From Macondimonas sp035325645 (GTDB lineage Bacteria; Pseudomonadota; Gammaproteobacteria; UBA5335), in assembly GCA_035325645.1 (NCBI GenBank), contig DAOKZK010000029.1:1-30897 (forward strand): a stretch of DNA of 30,897 nt, read 5' to 3'. Below the pieces are notes generated by a model. It was not told the DNA's origin, made no database searches, and saw nothing but the letters and a program-made list of their open reading frames with translations. The first letter of the stretch is position 1; each line of letters opens with the position of its first letter. The position numbers and the translations under genes were made by a program. Positions 8,405 through 16,895 of this stretch are shown here, piece by piece.

Positions 8405-9283
8405 ATGGATGAACTGTTGCACCTCCTGGAGACGCATGACGGTCTGCGCATCGCCGTGTTCGCCGTGTTCGGCCTGCTGGTCGGGAGCTTCCTGAACGTC
8501 GTCATCCTGCGCCTGCCCCCGCAGCTGGCCTACCGCTGGCGTCAGGAGGCGCGCGAGACGCTCGGCCTCACCGCTGACGGATCCGACGCAGCGCCGCCGG
8601 GCATCGTGCGCCCGCCCTCGCGCTGTCCCCATTGCCGGACGCTGCTGCGCCCCTGGCACAACATTCCCGTGCTGAGCTATCTCGCGCTGCGCGGCCATTG
8701 CGGCCATTGCGGCGCGCCCATCAGCCTGCGCTATCCGCTGGTCGAGAGCCTCACCGGGCTTGCTTTTGCCCTCATCGCCTGGCGCTTCGGCGCCGGCCCC
8801 GAGGCGCTGGGCGCGCTGACGCTCACCGCGCTGCTGATCGCGCTCGCGGGCATCGATCTCGACCACCAGATCCTGCCGGACAATCTCACGCTGCCGGGCC
8901 TGTGGCTCGGGCTGCTGTTCAATCTTTCCGGCAGCTTCGCGACGCTCGGCGACGCAGTGATCGGCGCCATGGCGGGCTATCTCGCGCTGTGGAGCGTCTA
9001 TCAGGCGTTTCGGCTCCTCACCGGCAAGGAAGGCATGGGCTACGGCGACTTCAAGCTGCTGGCCCTGCTGGGCGCCTGGCTGGGCTGGACCCACCTGCCG
9101 GGCGTCATCCTGATCGGCTCGATCGTCGGCGCGCTCGTCGGTACCGTCGCCCTGCGGCTCAGCGGACGGGACCGCCAGACCCCCATCCCCTTCGGTCCCT
9201 TCCTGGCGGCCGGCGGCTGGATCATGCTGATGGCCGGGGAACATCTGAACCGAGGCTACCTGCAGCTGTCCGGCGTGGCGTAA
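8405..9283 (+). CDS. pilD: Prepilin peptidase and N-methyltransferase PilD
   Basis: 292 residues, multi-spanning membrane protein. The cytoplasmic loop holds two CxxC pairs (C74/C77 and C99/C102), the zinc site of bifunctional prepilin peptidases. The two catalytic aspartates of this aspartyl protease family are in GIDLDHQILPD (D151) and GMGYGDFK (D215). It cleaves the leader of type IV prepilins and methylates the new N-terminus; it may also serve type II secretion pseudopilins. ATG at 8401 leads to a stop after three codons, so 8405 is the start, with AAGGA about 11 bases before it. It is the last pilus gene before coaE. Confidence 0.96.
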   Translation: MDELLHLLETHDGLRIAVFAVFGLLVGSFLNVVILRLPPQLAYRWRQEARETLGLTADGSDAAPPGIVRPPSRCPHCRTLLRPWHNIPVLSYLALRGHCGHCGAPISLRYPLVESLTGLAFALIAWRFGAGPEALGALTLTALLIALAGIDLDHQILPDNLTLPGLWLGLLFNLSGSFATLGDAVIGAMAGYLALWSVYQAFRLLTGKEGMGYGDFKLLALLGAWLGWTHLPGVILIGSIVGALVGTVALRLSGRDRQTPIPFGPFLAAGGWIMLMAGEHLNRGYLQLSGVA

Positions 9284-9318
9284 GCTTGGCCTTTTGCCAG
9301 GTTCGCGAGGAGCCGAAC

Positions 9319-9948
9319 ATGTTCATCGTCGGACTCACCGGCGGCATCGCCAGCGGCAAATCCACCGTCGCGGAACGCTTCGCCCGCCACGGCGTGCCGG
9401 TCATCGATGCCGACGCGCTGGCGCGGCAGGTGGTCGAGCCGGGCCAGCCTGCACTCGAGCGACTGATCGAGACCTTCGGGGCCGACATCCTCGATTCGAA
9501 CGGCCGGCTCGACCGCGAACGCCTGCGCCGACGCGTCTTCACCGACCCCGACCAGCGGCGCGCGCTCGACCGCATCATGCATCCGGCCATTGGTCTGGCC
9601 ATGCAACAGGCGCTGCGCGCTGCAGAAGGCCCTTATGTGATCCTGATGGTGCCGCTCCTGGTGGAGACCGGCCAGCACCGCATGGTGAACCGCGTGCTGG
9701 TGGTGGACGTGCCCGAAGCCGTGCAGATCGAACGGCTGATGGCGCGTGACGGAAGCGACGCCGATCAGGCCGCCGCCATCCTCGCCGCGCAGGCCAGTCG
9801 CGCCGAGCGCTTGGCAGCGGCGCACGATATCGTGAACAATGCAGGTTTACCCGAGGCGCTGGACGCCGCGATCGACCGCCTGCACGCCGCCTACAGCGCC
9901 ATGGCAGTCGATCCTGCGGCCCGCGAGCACCGTCTGACTCTCCCGTAA
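9319..9948 (+). CDS. coaE: Dephospho-CoA kinase
   Basis: 209 residues from ATG 9319 with GAGGAG six bases upstream. The P-loop is GGIASGKS (8-15), preceded by FIVGLT as in the family. DADALARQVV (about 33-42) and HPAI (near residue 91) are further CoaE marks. The enzyme phosphorylates the 3'-hydroxyl of dephospho-CoA, the last step of coenzyme A synthesis, in the cytoplasm. The open frame further upstream is a shadow of pilD. Position between pilD and zapD is the standard gammaproteobacterial order. Confidence 0.95.
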   Translation: MFIVGLTGGIASGKSTVAERFARHGVPVIDADALARQVVEPGQPALERLIETFGADILDSNGRLDRERLRRRVFTDPDQRRALDRIMHPAIGLAMQQALRAAEGPYVILMVPLLVETGQHRMVNRVLVVDVPEAVQIERLMARDGSDADQAAAILAAQASRAERLAAAHDIVNNAGLPEALDAAIDRLHAAYSAMAVDPAAREHRLTLP

Positions 9949-9991
9949 CGTCCTCCACCGGCGCCGACCGTCCTGCTGATCCCGAGGCACC

Positions 9992-10753
9992 GTGCATTTC
10001 GAACATCCCCTCAATGAGCGCATGCGCAAGTTTCTCCGTATCGAGTTCGTGCTCGCGCAGGCCCGCCACACGCTCCACGGCCGCACGGCTTGGGACACAC
10101 GCGCCACCCTCAGCCATCTGCTGGAAATCCTCGACACCCTCGGGCGCGGTGACATCAAGGGCGAACTCATCGCCGAACTGGAACGACACAGCCTTTGCCT
10201 CGAGCGACTGCGGCAACGCGAGGGGGTCGATCAGACTCAACTGGGGGAAGTGGTCGCGCGCCTGCGGCAACTGCTGGACCGGCTGCATGGCTTTCCCGGC
10301 CAGCCGGGTCAGGCCTTGCGGCACCACGATCTGTTGAGCACGTTTCGCCAGCGCGCCGCCATTCCCGGCGGCGCGGCGCCGTTCGATCTGCCCGCCTTGC
10401 ACTGCTGGCTGCAGCAACCGCACGAGCAGCGCCAGAGCCAGCTCGAAAGCTGGCTGGGCCAGTTCGACCTGCTCGCCGAATGCGTGGACCTGCACAATCG
10501 GCTGGTGCGGGAAACGGCGCGGCGCAGCCAGGAAATCGCCCATCAGGGCTGCTTCGAGCAGAGCATGGACGCCGACCGGGCGTGCCAGTTGCTGCGCATC
10601 AGCCTAGCCGCCGACAGCCGGTTGTTCCCCGAGGTCAGTGCCGGGCGGCATCGACTCACGATCCGTTTCATGCACCAGCCCGACCTGTCCCAGCGCGTCG
10701 TGCTGTGCCGCGACAACGTACCCTTCCGGCTTGCCTGCTGCGGCATCTCATGA
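9992..10753 (+). CDS. zapD: Cell division protein ZapD (FtsZ-bundling)
   Basis: 253 residues from GTG 9992, giving (V/M)HFEHPLNERMRKFLRIE, the hallmark ZapD/YacF N-terminus. The family is about 250 residues, helical in the first half and beta-rich in the second. ZapD binds the C-terminal tail of FtsZ and cross-links filaments at the division site. No catalytic motif is expected or seen. The stop overlaps the start of yacG as ATGA (10750-10753). The conserved order coaE-zapD-yacG supports the call. Confidence 0.94.
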   Translation: MHFEHPLNERMRKFLRIEFVLAQARHTLHGRTAWDTRATLSHLLEILDTLGRGDIKGELIAELERHSLCLERLRQREGVDQTQLGEVVARLRQLLDRLHGFPGQPGQALRHHDLLSTFRQRAAIPGGAAPFDLPALHCWLQQPHEQRQSQLESWLGQFDLLAECVDLHNRLVRETARRSQEIAHQGCFEQSMDADRACQLLRISLAADSRLFPEVSAGRHRLTIRFMHQPDLSQRVVLCRDNVPFRLACCGIS

Positions 10754-10962
10754 CACCAACGGATACCGCCCGCGGAGCACGCTGTCCCCGCTGCGGGAAG
10801 ATCGCTGCGGTGACAGACAATCCCTTCCGGCCGTTCTGCAGCGAGCGCTGCAAACTGATCGACCTCGGCGCCTGGCTGGGTGAGGCCTACCGGCTCCCCG
10901 CGGAGCACCCGCCCGAGTCCGCCGGTGATCCCGACGACTCCAACCACCCCCAACCGAATTGA
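10750..10962 (+). CDS. yacG: DNA gyrase inhibitor YacG (zinc-finger protein)
   Basis: 70 residues. Four cysteines in the YacG pattern CPxC ... FCSERC (C12, C15, C30, C34) bind one zinc, followed by the family sequence KLIDLGAWLGEAYRLP. The known role of YacG is to bind GyrB and block gyrase from engaging DNA. The acidic, proline-rich tail is variable in the family. Translation is coupled to zapD by ATGA. The frame is open far upstream only as a zapD shadow. Confidence 0.95.
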   Translation: MTPTDTARGARCPRCGKIAAVTDNPFRPFCSERCKLIDLGAWLGEAYRLPAEHPPESAGDPDDSNHPQPN

Positions 10963-10978
10963 CACGCGAGCGTTCGCC

Positions 10979-11260
10979 ATGGGTTTGAGATTCCGCAAGC
11001 GCATCCGGCTCGCACCCGGCCTGACGCTCAACCTCGGCAAGCGCGGCGTGTCGTTGTCGGTCGGACGCCGCGGCGCGACGCTCAACGTTGGTGCGCCGGG
11101 CGGTCCGCGCGCCACCGTGGGCGTGCCCGGCACGGGGCTGTCCTACTCCGTTCGACTGCAGCGGCTGCGCGCTTGGTCGATGGCGCATCCCATGCTGGCC
11201 GGCCTGCTGAGCCTCGCCCTGGTGCTGGGCGTGGTCGTCGTGTTCGGCCTGTCGCACTGA
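10979..11260 (+). CDS. Small DUF4236-type membrane protein
   Basis: 93 residues from ATG 10979. The N-terminal half is a DUF4236 domain: GLRFRKRIRLAPGLTLNLGKRG followed by SLSVGRRGATLNVG and GVPGTGLSYS, a short beta-rich repeat. One hydrophobic helix (about 69-90, MLAGLLSLALVLGVVVVFGL) follows, so it is likely anchored in the inner membrane by its C-terminus. Function of DUF4236 is unknown. It starts 17 bases after yacG and may be the last gene of that operon. The upstream ATG at 10880 would make a proline/threonine-rich extension that shadows yacG, so I reject it. Confidence 0.8.
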   Translation: MGLRFRKRIRLAPGLTLNLGKRGVSLSVGRRGATLNVGAPGGPRATVGVPGTGLSYSVRLQRLRAWSMAHPMLAGLLSLALVLGVVVVFGLSH

Positions 11261-11344
11261 ACGGCGCCGATCGTCTCACCGGTGCCATACAGGCGCCGCT
11301 TCCCGGCGGGTAAAATTGGCTGATCACCCCCTCGGGAGCGCCTG

Positions 11345-12283
11345 ATGAGCACTGCGACATCCGCCGAGCAGAACGCCCGCCTGCTGCGTCTGACCAGCAC
11401 GGCGTCGGTGGCCACTGCCGTCCTGCTGATCCTGGTCAAGGCGGGGGCCTGGGTCCTCACCGACTCGGTCGCCTTGCTGGCCTCCCTGATCGATTCGATG
11501 ATGGATTCGGCCGCATCGCTCATCAATCTCCTGGCCATCCGCTACGCGCTGGTTCCGGCCGACGACGAGCACCGCTTCGGGCACGGCAAGGCCGAGGCCC
11601 TGGCCGGACTGGGGCAGGCGATGTTCATCGCCGGCTCATCAGTGTTCCTCATCCTGCAGGCGATCGACCGCCTGATCCATCCGGTTCCGCTGACGAATAC
11701 CGCCACCGGCATCGCGGTGATGGCGTTCAGCATCGCGGTGACCCTGGCGCTGGTCGCCCTGCAGCGCCACACCATCCGCCGCACCGGCTCCACCGCCATC
11801 CGTGCCGATTCGCTGCACTACATCAGCGATCTGACGGTCAACCTCAGCATCATCCTCGCGCTGCTCGCCGCCTCGGCCGGCTACGGGTCGCTCGATGCCT
11901 GGGCCGGCATCGCAATCGCCGCCTACATCCTCTACAGCGCCTGGCACATCGCCCGGGACGCCTTCCATCACCTGCTGGACCGGGAAGTGGACGGCGCGGT
12001 GCGCGAGGCGATTCTGGCGCTGGCACACCAGCCGGACGAGGTGCGCGGCGTGCACGATCTGCGCACCCGCCAGTCAGGGCAGCAGATGTTCGTGCAGATC
12101 CACCTCGAGATGAGCCGCGATCTGCCGCTCTGGCAGGCCCACCGGGCGGCAGAGTGGGTGGAAACGGCGGTACGCGCTCGTTTTCCCGGCAGCGACGTCA
12201 TCGCCCACCAGGACCCGTGGCCGATGTTGCCGAGCGACGAGGAACTGGCCGCGCCCCCGCCCGAAGCCCCGCCCCGAAGTTAG
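11345..12283 (+). CDS. Cation diffusion facilitator (FieF/YiiP-type) metal exporter
   Basis: 312 residues with six membrane segments and a cytoplasmic C-terminal domain. The metal site of YiiP-type transporters is conserved as D50/D54 in LIDSMMDS (TM2) and H158/D162 in SLHYISDL (TM5), a D-D-H-D set associated with Zn, Fe or Cd. HRFGHGKAE (76-84) is the second-site motif. It would exchange divalent metal for protons at the inner membrane. GGGAG precedes the ATG, and TAAAAT at 11311-11316 is a weak -10, so it may be transcribed separately from yacG. The proline-rich last 15 residues are not conserved in the family. Exact metal is not determined. Confidence 0.9.
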   Translation: MSTATSAEQNARLLRLTSTASVATAVLLILVKAGAWVLTDSVALLASLIDSMMDSAASLINLLAIRYALVPADDEHRFGHGKAEALAGLGQAMFIAGSSVFLILQAIDRLIHPVPLTNTATGIAVMAFSIAVTLALVALQRHTIRRTGSTAIRADSLHYISDLTVNLSIILALLAASAGYGSLDAWAGIAIAAYILYSAWHIARDAFHHLLDREVDGAVREAILALAHQPDEVRGVHDLRTRQSGQQMFVQIHLEMSRDLPLWQAHRAAEWVETAVRARFPGSDVIAHQDPWPMLPSDEELAAPPPEAPPRS

Positions 12284-12326
12284 CGACATCCTGAAAGCCC
12301 GCCAAAACCCAGACGCACGGACACAA

Positions 12327-12347
12327 GCGCTCAAGTTCATTGAGCGC
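12327..12347. terminator. Hairpin between convergent fieF-like gene and hemL
   Basis: GCGCTCAA (12327-12334) and TTGAGCGC (12340-12347) form a perfect 8-base stem with a five-base loop. It lies in the 215-base gap between two genes that converge, where a bidirectional terminator would be expected. No T-run follows on either strand, so intrinsic termination is uncertain. I see no other element in this gap. Confidence 0.3.
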
Positions 12348-12498
12348 GGCTGCATAAGCCGGATCGCTGGGCCGATTCAGGCCAGGTCGGGCACGAGCAG
12401 TTGGCTCTTTGACGGTCGGTGCGTGTCCTGGGGCTGATTCAGCGGCGCCGTGATGGACGCGCGCCGCGCCACAGCCGCGGGTCAGACGTCGCGCGGGC

Positions 12499-13788
12499 TC
12501 ACGTGGCGGCGAGTTCGCGAAACGTCTCGTCGGCCGCGAGCAGCGTCGCCGCCAGCTCGCCTTCGCCGTGCATGGCCGAGACGAACCCCGCCTCGAAGGC
12601 CGAGGGCGCGAGATAGACGCCCCGGCCCAGCATGCCATGGAAAAACCGCTTGAAGCGCGCCACGTCGCAGGCCATGACGTCCTCGAAATGGCGCACGTCC
12701 GCCTGGTCCGTGAAAAACAGCCCGAACATGCCGCCCACGGCATGGGTGGCCAGCGCGATCCCATGCGCTGCGGCCCGGTCCGCGAGCCCGCCGACGAGCC
12801 GCTGGGTCATGTTTTCCAGCCGCTCGAAAAAGCCGGGCTGGCCAAGGATGTTCAGGGTGGCGAGCCCCGCCGTCATGGCCAGCGGATTGCCGGACAGCGT
12901 GCCCGCCTGATAGACCGGGCCATCCGGGGCGAGCTGGTTCATGAGATCGGCCCGGCCGCCGAAGGCGCCGACCGGCATGCCGCCGCCGATGACCTTGCCC
13001 AGCGTGGTGAGATCGGGCCGCACGCCGTAGCGCGCCTGCGCCCCGCCGAGCGCCACCCGAAAGCCGGTCATCACCTCATCGAAGATCAGCACGCTGCCAT
13101 GCGCGTCGCACAGCGCGCGCAGGCCCGCGAGGAAGCCGTCGGCCGGCGGCACGCAGTTCATGTTGCCCGCCACAGGCTCGACGATCACCGCCGCGATCTC
13201 CGGGCCCCATTGCGCGAAGGCCTCGCGCACGGTGGACAAATCGTTGTAGCGCAGGGTCAGCGTCTGCGCCGCCAGCGCCGCCGGAACCCCCGGGGAGGTG
13301 GGCACGCCCAAGGTGAGGGCGCCGGAACCGGCCTTGACCAGCAGGCTGTCGGCGTGGCCGTGATAGCAGCCTTCGAACTTCACGATCTTGTCGCGCCCCG
13401 TGGCGCCGCGCGCCAGGCGGATGGCGCTCATGGTGGCCTCGGTGCCGGAATTGACGAAGCGCACCTTCTCGATCGACGGCATGAGCTGGCACACCCGCCG
13501 CGCGAGCTGGGTTTCCAGCGCCGTCGGCGCGCCGAAGCTGAGACCCCGGGCCGCCGCCTGCTGCACCGCGCCGACCACCTCGGGGTGCGCATGACCGACG
13601 ATCATCGGCCCCCAGGAACCCACGTAATCGACGTAGCGGCGCCCGGCCGCGTCCACCATGTAGGCGCCCTGCGCGCGCTCGATGAACACCGGCGTACCGC
13701 CCACGCCGCGAAAGGCGCGCACGGGCGAGTCCACGCCGCCCGGAATGTAGCGCTGCGCTTCTTCGAACAAGGCTTCGGAACTGGGCAT
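12499..13788 (-). CDS. hemL: Glutamate-1-semialdehyde 2,1-aminomutase
   Basis: 429 residues, full length for the family. It begins SEALFEEAQRYIPGGVDSPVRAF, the standard GSA-AM start. The PLP lysine is K265 in TTLGKVIGGGMPVGA, the phosphate-binding NSGTEATM is at 113-120 and FDEVMTGFR (236-244) carries the PLP-pyridine aspartate. The enzyme moves the amino group of glutamate-1-semialdehyde to give 5-aminolevulinate for haem. Its start lies two bases after the thiE stop, and its AGGAGT ribosome site is inside the thiE tail. thiD-thiE-hemL also occurs in Pseudomonas. Confidence 0.96.
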   Translation of the reverse strand: MPSSEALFEEAQRYIPGGVDSPVRAFRGVGGTPVFIERAQGAYMVDAAGRRYVDYVGSWGPMIVGHAHPEVVGAVQQAAARGLSFGAPTALETQLARRVCQLMPSIEKVRFVNSGTEATMSAIRLARGATGRDKIVKFEGCYHGHADSLLVKAGSGALTLGVPTSPGVPAALAAQTLTLRYNDLSTVREAFAQWGPEIAAVIVEPVAGNMNCVPPADGFLAGLRALCDAHGSVLIFDEVMTGFRVALGGAQARYGVRPDLTTLGKVIGGGMPVGAFGGRADLMNQLAPDGPVYQAGTLSGNPLAMTAGLATLNILGQPGFFERLENMTQRLVGGLADRAAAHGIALATHAVGGMFGLFFTDQADVRHFEDVMACDVARFKRFFHGMLGRGVYLAPSAFEAGFVSAMHGEGELAATLLAADETFRELAAT

Positions 13789-13790
13789 GA

Positions 13791-14456
13791 TCAGACTCCT
13801 GTGGAAAAAGATGCGCCCCCGGCTGTGGTGAACCGCTCGGCATAGGCGCGCGCCCGCGCCGCCGGATCGGCGCCCGTCAGGCCGCCGATCACCGCCACCA
13901 GATCGGCGCCGGCGGCGATGAGCACCGGCGCATTATCGGGCGTGATGCCGCCGATGGCGACGATCGGCACCGCCAGGGCCGCCCGGGCGGCCTGCAGCAC
14001 CTCGAGCGGCGCCGGCGGCGCGTCGGGCTTGGTGGCGGAGGCGAAAAAGCGCCCGAAGGCGACGTAATCGGCGCCGTGGGCAACCGCGGCGCGCGCCTGC
14101 TCGAGATCGGCGTAACAGCTCACCCCGATCAGCGCCCCCGCGCCGAGCTGCGCCCGCGCCTGCGCCGGATCGACGTCGTCGCGGCCCAGATGCACGCCAT
14201 CGGCGCCCACGGTGGCGGCAAGCGCGACGTCGTCATTGATGAGCAGCGGCACGCCTGCCTCCCGGCACACGGCGCGCAGCGCGCGGGCCTCCATCAGCCG
14301 GCGCGCCGCATCCGGGCTCTTGTCGCGGTACTGCACCACCCGCGCGCCACCGGCGATCCAGGCCGCCACCCGCTCGGCCAGGGCCTGGGCGGAGGATGCA
14401 CCATCGGTGATGGCATACAGGCCGCGCACTGGCCAGCGCCGCGCGGGTTCAACCAT
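13791..14456 (-). CDS. thiE: Thiamine-phosphate synthase
   Basis: 221 residues from ATG 14456, chosen because it gives MVEPARRWPVRGLYAITDG with the conserved LYAITD near residue 15. The longer open frame shadows thiD. TIM-barrel motifs include VQYRDKS (about 41-47), LLINDD (near 71-76), GADGVHLGRDDVD (about 84-96), the conserved YVAFGRFFASATKP pyrophosphate loop and AIGGI. It joins HMP pyrophosphate with thiazole phosphate to form thiamine monophosphate. The start overlaps the thiD stop by eight bases. No ThiC, ThiG or riboswitch is visible in the window. Confidence 0.94.
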   Translation of the reverse strand: MVEPARRWPVRGLYAITDGASSAQALAERVAAWIAGGARVVQYRDKSPDAARRLMEARALRAVCREAGVPLLINDDVALAATVGADGVHLGRDDVDPAQARAQLGAGALIGVSCYADLEQARAAVAHGADYVAFGRFFASATKPDAPPAPLEVLQAARAALAVPIVAIGGITPDNAPVLIAAGADLVAVIGGLTGADPAARARAYAERFTTAGGASFSTGV

Positions 14457-15246
14457 GGCGGGCCGCATCGCGCAGCCAGCGGCGGGGAATCGCCGCGCCG
14501 CGGCCGGGCCGAAAGGCCGCCGCCAGCGTGCGGGCGACGTATTCCTGCGCCCGCTGGGCGGCGAGCGCCACGGGTTCCCCCAGCGCCAGGCGACCCGCGA
14601 GCGCCGCCGCCAGCGTACAGCCGGACCCGTGGAACGGCCCCGGCAGGCGCGGCCATGTGAACACCTGCACGCCCTCGGGGCCATGCAGACGGTTTTCCAC
14701 CTGCGCGCCCGGTTCATCGCCGCCAGTCACCAGCACGTAGCGGGCGCCCAGCGCACGCAGCGCCTCGGCGCAGGCCGCCAGATCGTCCGCCCCGGCCAGG
14801 GCGCGCGCCTCGGGGGCGTTGGGGGTCAGTACGGTGGTGCGCGGCAACAAGGCTGCGCGCACCGCCGGGATGAGGTCATCGGCCGCGAGCCGCCCGCCGC
14901 CGGTCGCCACCAGCACCGGATCGGTCACCACCGGAATCGCCGGATAGCGGGCCAAGAGCGCCGCCACCGCCGTCACGATTGCGCCCGTACCGAGCAGGCC
15001 CAGCTTGATCGCCGCCACCGGCTGGTCGGTGAGCACCGCCTCGGTTTGGGCAATGATCAGCTCCGGCGCCACCGCCTCGACGCGGCGGACGTTGGCCGTG
15101 TCCTGCAACGTCAGGCAGGTGATCGCCACGGCCGCGTGCGCGCCCTGCGCCGCGATGGCTTCGATGTCGGCCTGCTGGCCGGCGCCGCCGCTCGGGTCGT
15201 GTCCCGAGAGCACCAGCACCGTGGGGGGGGAAGAAGGTCTCGTCAT
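14449..15246 (-). CDS. thiD: Hydroxymethylpyrimidine/phosphomethylpyrimidine kinase
   Basis: 265 residues of the ribokinase-like fold. Marks: VLVLSGHDPSGGAGQQADI (about 10-28), the family TPNAPEA motif (about 140-146) and the anion-hole region FHGSGCTLAAALAG with the catalytic GSGC. It phosphorylates HMP and HMP phosphate to HMP pyrophosphate for ThiE, encoded next. The 5' end holds a run of eight C on the coding strand (15230-15223) within codons 5-8, a possible slippage site. A GTG downstream of the tract could serve as an alternative start. The 80-base upstream gap is divergent to the broken LysR gene and shows no TPP-riboswitch core. Confidence 0.94.
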   Translation of the reverse strand: MTRPSSPPTVLVLSGHDPSGGAGQQADIEAIAAQGAHAAVAITCLTLQDTANVRRVEAVAPELIIAQTEAVLTDQPVAAIKLGLLGTGAIVTAVAALLARYPAIPVVTDPVLVATGGGRLAADDLIPAVRAALLPRTTVLTPNAPEARALAGADDLAACAEALRALGARYVLVTGGDEPGAQVENRLHGPEGVQVFTWPRLPGPFHGSGCTLAAALAGRLALGEPVALAAQRAQEYVARTLAAAFRPGRGAAIPRRWLRDAARHG

Positions 15247-15326
15247 AGAGCCCGGAGTCTATCACCCGCCGCCGCGCGTCCGGCAGCGTTGCGGCGGACC
15301 CGCCCGCTGCCGCCCGCGTGTCAGTG

Positions 15327-16215
15327 ATGCCGATGATGCGCGATCTGAACGACATGGCGCTCTTCGCGCTTATTGTGGAGGCTGGCACGTTCACCACGGC
15401 CGCGATCTGGGCCGGACTACCCAAGTCCACGGTCAGCCGTCGGCTGGCTCGGCCGGAGGCGCGCTCGGTGTGCGTTTGATCGAGCGCAGCACACGCCGGC
15501 TGCGCGTCACCGAGGCAGAGGAAGCTTATGCAGCGCATTGCCGGCGCATTCTCGATGAGGCCGATCGTGCGGAGCTGGCCGTGCAGGATCTGCTCGATGC
15601 GCCGCGCGGCCCCCTGCGTGTATCGGCCTCGATCTCGGTCGGACAATGCCTGTTGGCGCCGGTGCTGGTGCCTTTTCTGGCGCGATATCCCGACATCTCG
15701 GTGCATCTGGAATTGACCAATCGCCCGGGTGGATCTCCTGGCCGAACCCTGCGATCTGGCGCTGCGGATCGGGCCTCTGGACGACACGCGTCTGGTCGCT
15801 TGTAAGCTGGGCGACGCGCGGCTGCGATCGTGCGCCAGTCCCGCCTACCTCGACCGCGCCGGAGCGCCCGAAACGCCGGCCGATCTGGCGCGTCACGCCA
15901 CGCTGGCCATGCGGGATGCGGCCCTGCCTGCGGGATCGTTGGACCCTGATCGGCCCCGAAGGCGCTGTCCGTTTGTCGCCGCAACCGCGGGCAGCCGTCA
16001 ACGACTTCATGGTCCTGCACCAGCTGGCATTGGCCGGGCAGAACATCGCTTGCCTGCCGACCTTCATGGAAGGTGATGATCTGGCTGCCGGGTGATTGGT
16101 GCAGGTGTTGCCGGCGTGGACGGGCCTAGGCAAACCCCTGAGCGCCCTCATCCCAGCGCGCGCGGGGTGACGCCCAAGCTGCGGGTCCTGCTGGAGTATT
16201 CTCGCGGCGACCTTG
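15327..16215 (+). pseudogene. LysR-family transcriptional regulator, multiply frameshifted
   Basis: Three frames join to give a normal LysR protein of about 296 residues. Segment 1 (from 15327): MRDLNDMALFALIVEAGTFT with the helix-turn-helix PKSTVSRRLA. A one-base loss within 15448-15464 moves to LGVRLIERSTRRLRVTEA and ... DISVHLELTNR. A one-base gain near 15722-15732 restores VDLLAEPCDLALRIGPLDDTRL. Another gain near 15930-15940 leads to WTLIGPEGAVRL and FMVLHQLALAGQNIACLPTF. A TGA at 16093-16095 stands where Arg is expected before LVQVLPAW. A one-base loss near 16155-16167 gives the usual LysR tail VTPKLRVLLEY. Four frameshifts plus a stop cannot be read through, so the gene is dead. It is divergent from thiD and convergent with the MOSC gene; its former target is unknown. 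Confidence 0.9.
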
Positions 16216-16226
16216 CCGCAGCGGTT

Positions 16227-16895
16227 TTAGGGGCCCGGATGCGCCAGCAGGCGCAGACGGCTCTGCAGGCGATTGCGCCAGGCTGGCGCGAGTGCCGTAA
16301 GCTCGGCAGCTTTGGCCAGTCCCGTAACATCTGGCTTGTCCGTGATCGTGAGCGCCCAGAGTCGGGTGATGGTGAGACGCGCCGGATGGCGATCCACGAG
16401 CAACAGCCGATCGCCGGCCTGGACGTGACCCGGCTGAACGACGCGGCACAGCCAGCCGGCGCCGTATCCCGCGCGGACGATGCGCTTGGAGAGATCCGGC
16501 AGTTCCAGGTGCTGGCTCAGCTTCCAGCAGGGATTGCGCGGCTGGCTGATTTCGAGGACGGCCTCGCCGAGCTGCCAGCGATCGCCGATGCAGGCCTCGC
16601 GTTCGTCGATGCCCGCGCAGCACAGGTTTTCGCCGAAGGCGCCGGGCACGAAGTCCGCCGCCCGGCGCGGGTAGACCGCTGCCCAGTGGCGATAGCCGGC
16701 GATGGTGAATACGCACACCGCCCGCTCCGGGCGGCCGTGCACGCGCCGGTCCACCTGCTCATCCCCGGCAAATCCGGTTGCACCGAGCCAGACCGGGCCC
16801 GTCACGGCGCGTTTGGCGATGCCGCTGAAGTGGCCTTCGGGCAGGAGCGTCCGGCCGCCGATGAAGGGCCCCGACCACGGCAAACGCTCGCTCAT
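16227..16895 (-). CDS. MOSC-domain protein (YiiM-like)
   Basis: 222 residues, close to E. coli YiiM. The MOSC domain (about 20-160) carries DEQVDRRVHGRPERAVCVF, FGENLCCAGIDE, the family core GDRWQLGEAVLEISQPRNPCWKL with the conserved cysteine, and VQAGDRLLLV. The C-terminal part (about 175-212) matches the 3-alpha domain of YiiM. Proteins of this group bind molybdenum cofactor and reduce N-hydroxylated bases in E. coli. Its ATG overlaps the stop of the upstream gene (ATGA, 16895-16892), so the two are translationally coupled. It ends at the edge of the LysR pseudogene. Redox partner and substrate here are unknown; the co-transcribed FadH flavoprotein is the nearest redox gene. Confidence 0.88.
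   Translation of the reverse strand: MSERLPWSGPFIGGRTLLPEGHFSGIAKRAVTGPVWLGATGFAGDEQVDRRVHGRPERAVCVFTIAGYRHWAAVYPRRAADFVPGAFGENLCCAGIDEREACIGDRWQLGEAVLEISQPRNPCWKLSQHLELPDLSKRIVRAGYGAGWLCRVVQPGHVQAGDRLLLVDRHPARLTITRLWALTITDKPDVTGLAKAAELTALAPAWRNRLQSRLRLLAHPGP

Noticed and set aside
12284..12498. Minus-strand reading with a protein-like patch (NELERLCPCVWVLAGFQ)
   Set aside because: It runs out of hemL into the antisense of the metal exporter, has no start or ribosome site of its own and no family match I know.
12568..13845. 425-codon open frame antisense to hemL
   Set aside because: Shadow of hemL, whose PLP site and length are intact.
15247..15326. Possible TPP riboswitch before thiD
   Set aside because: The 80-base gap lacks the CTGAGA and other conserved thi-box elements.
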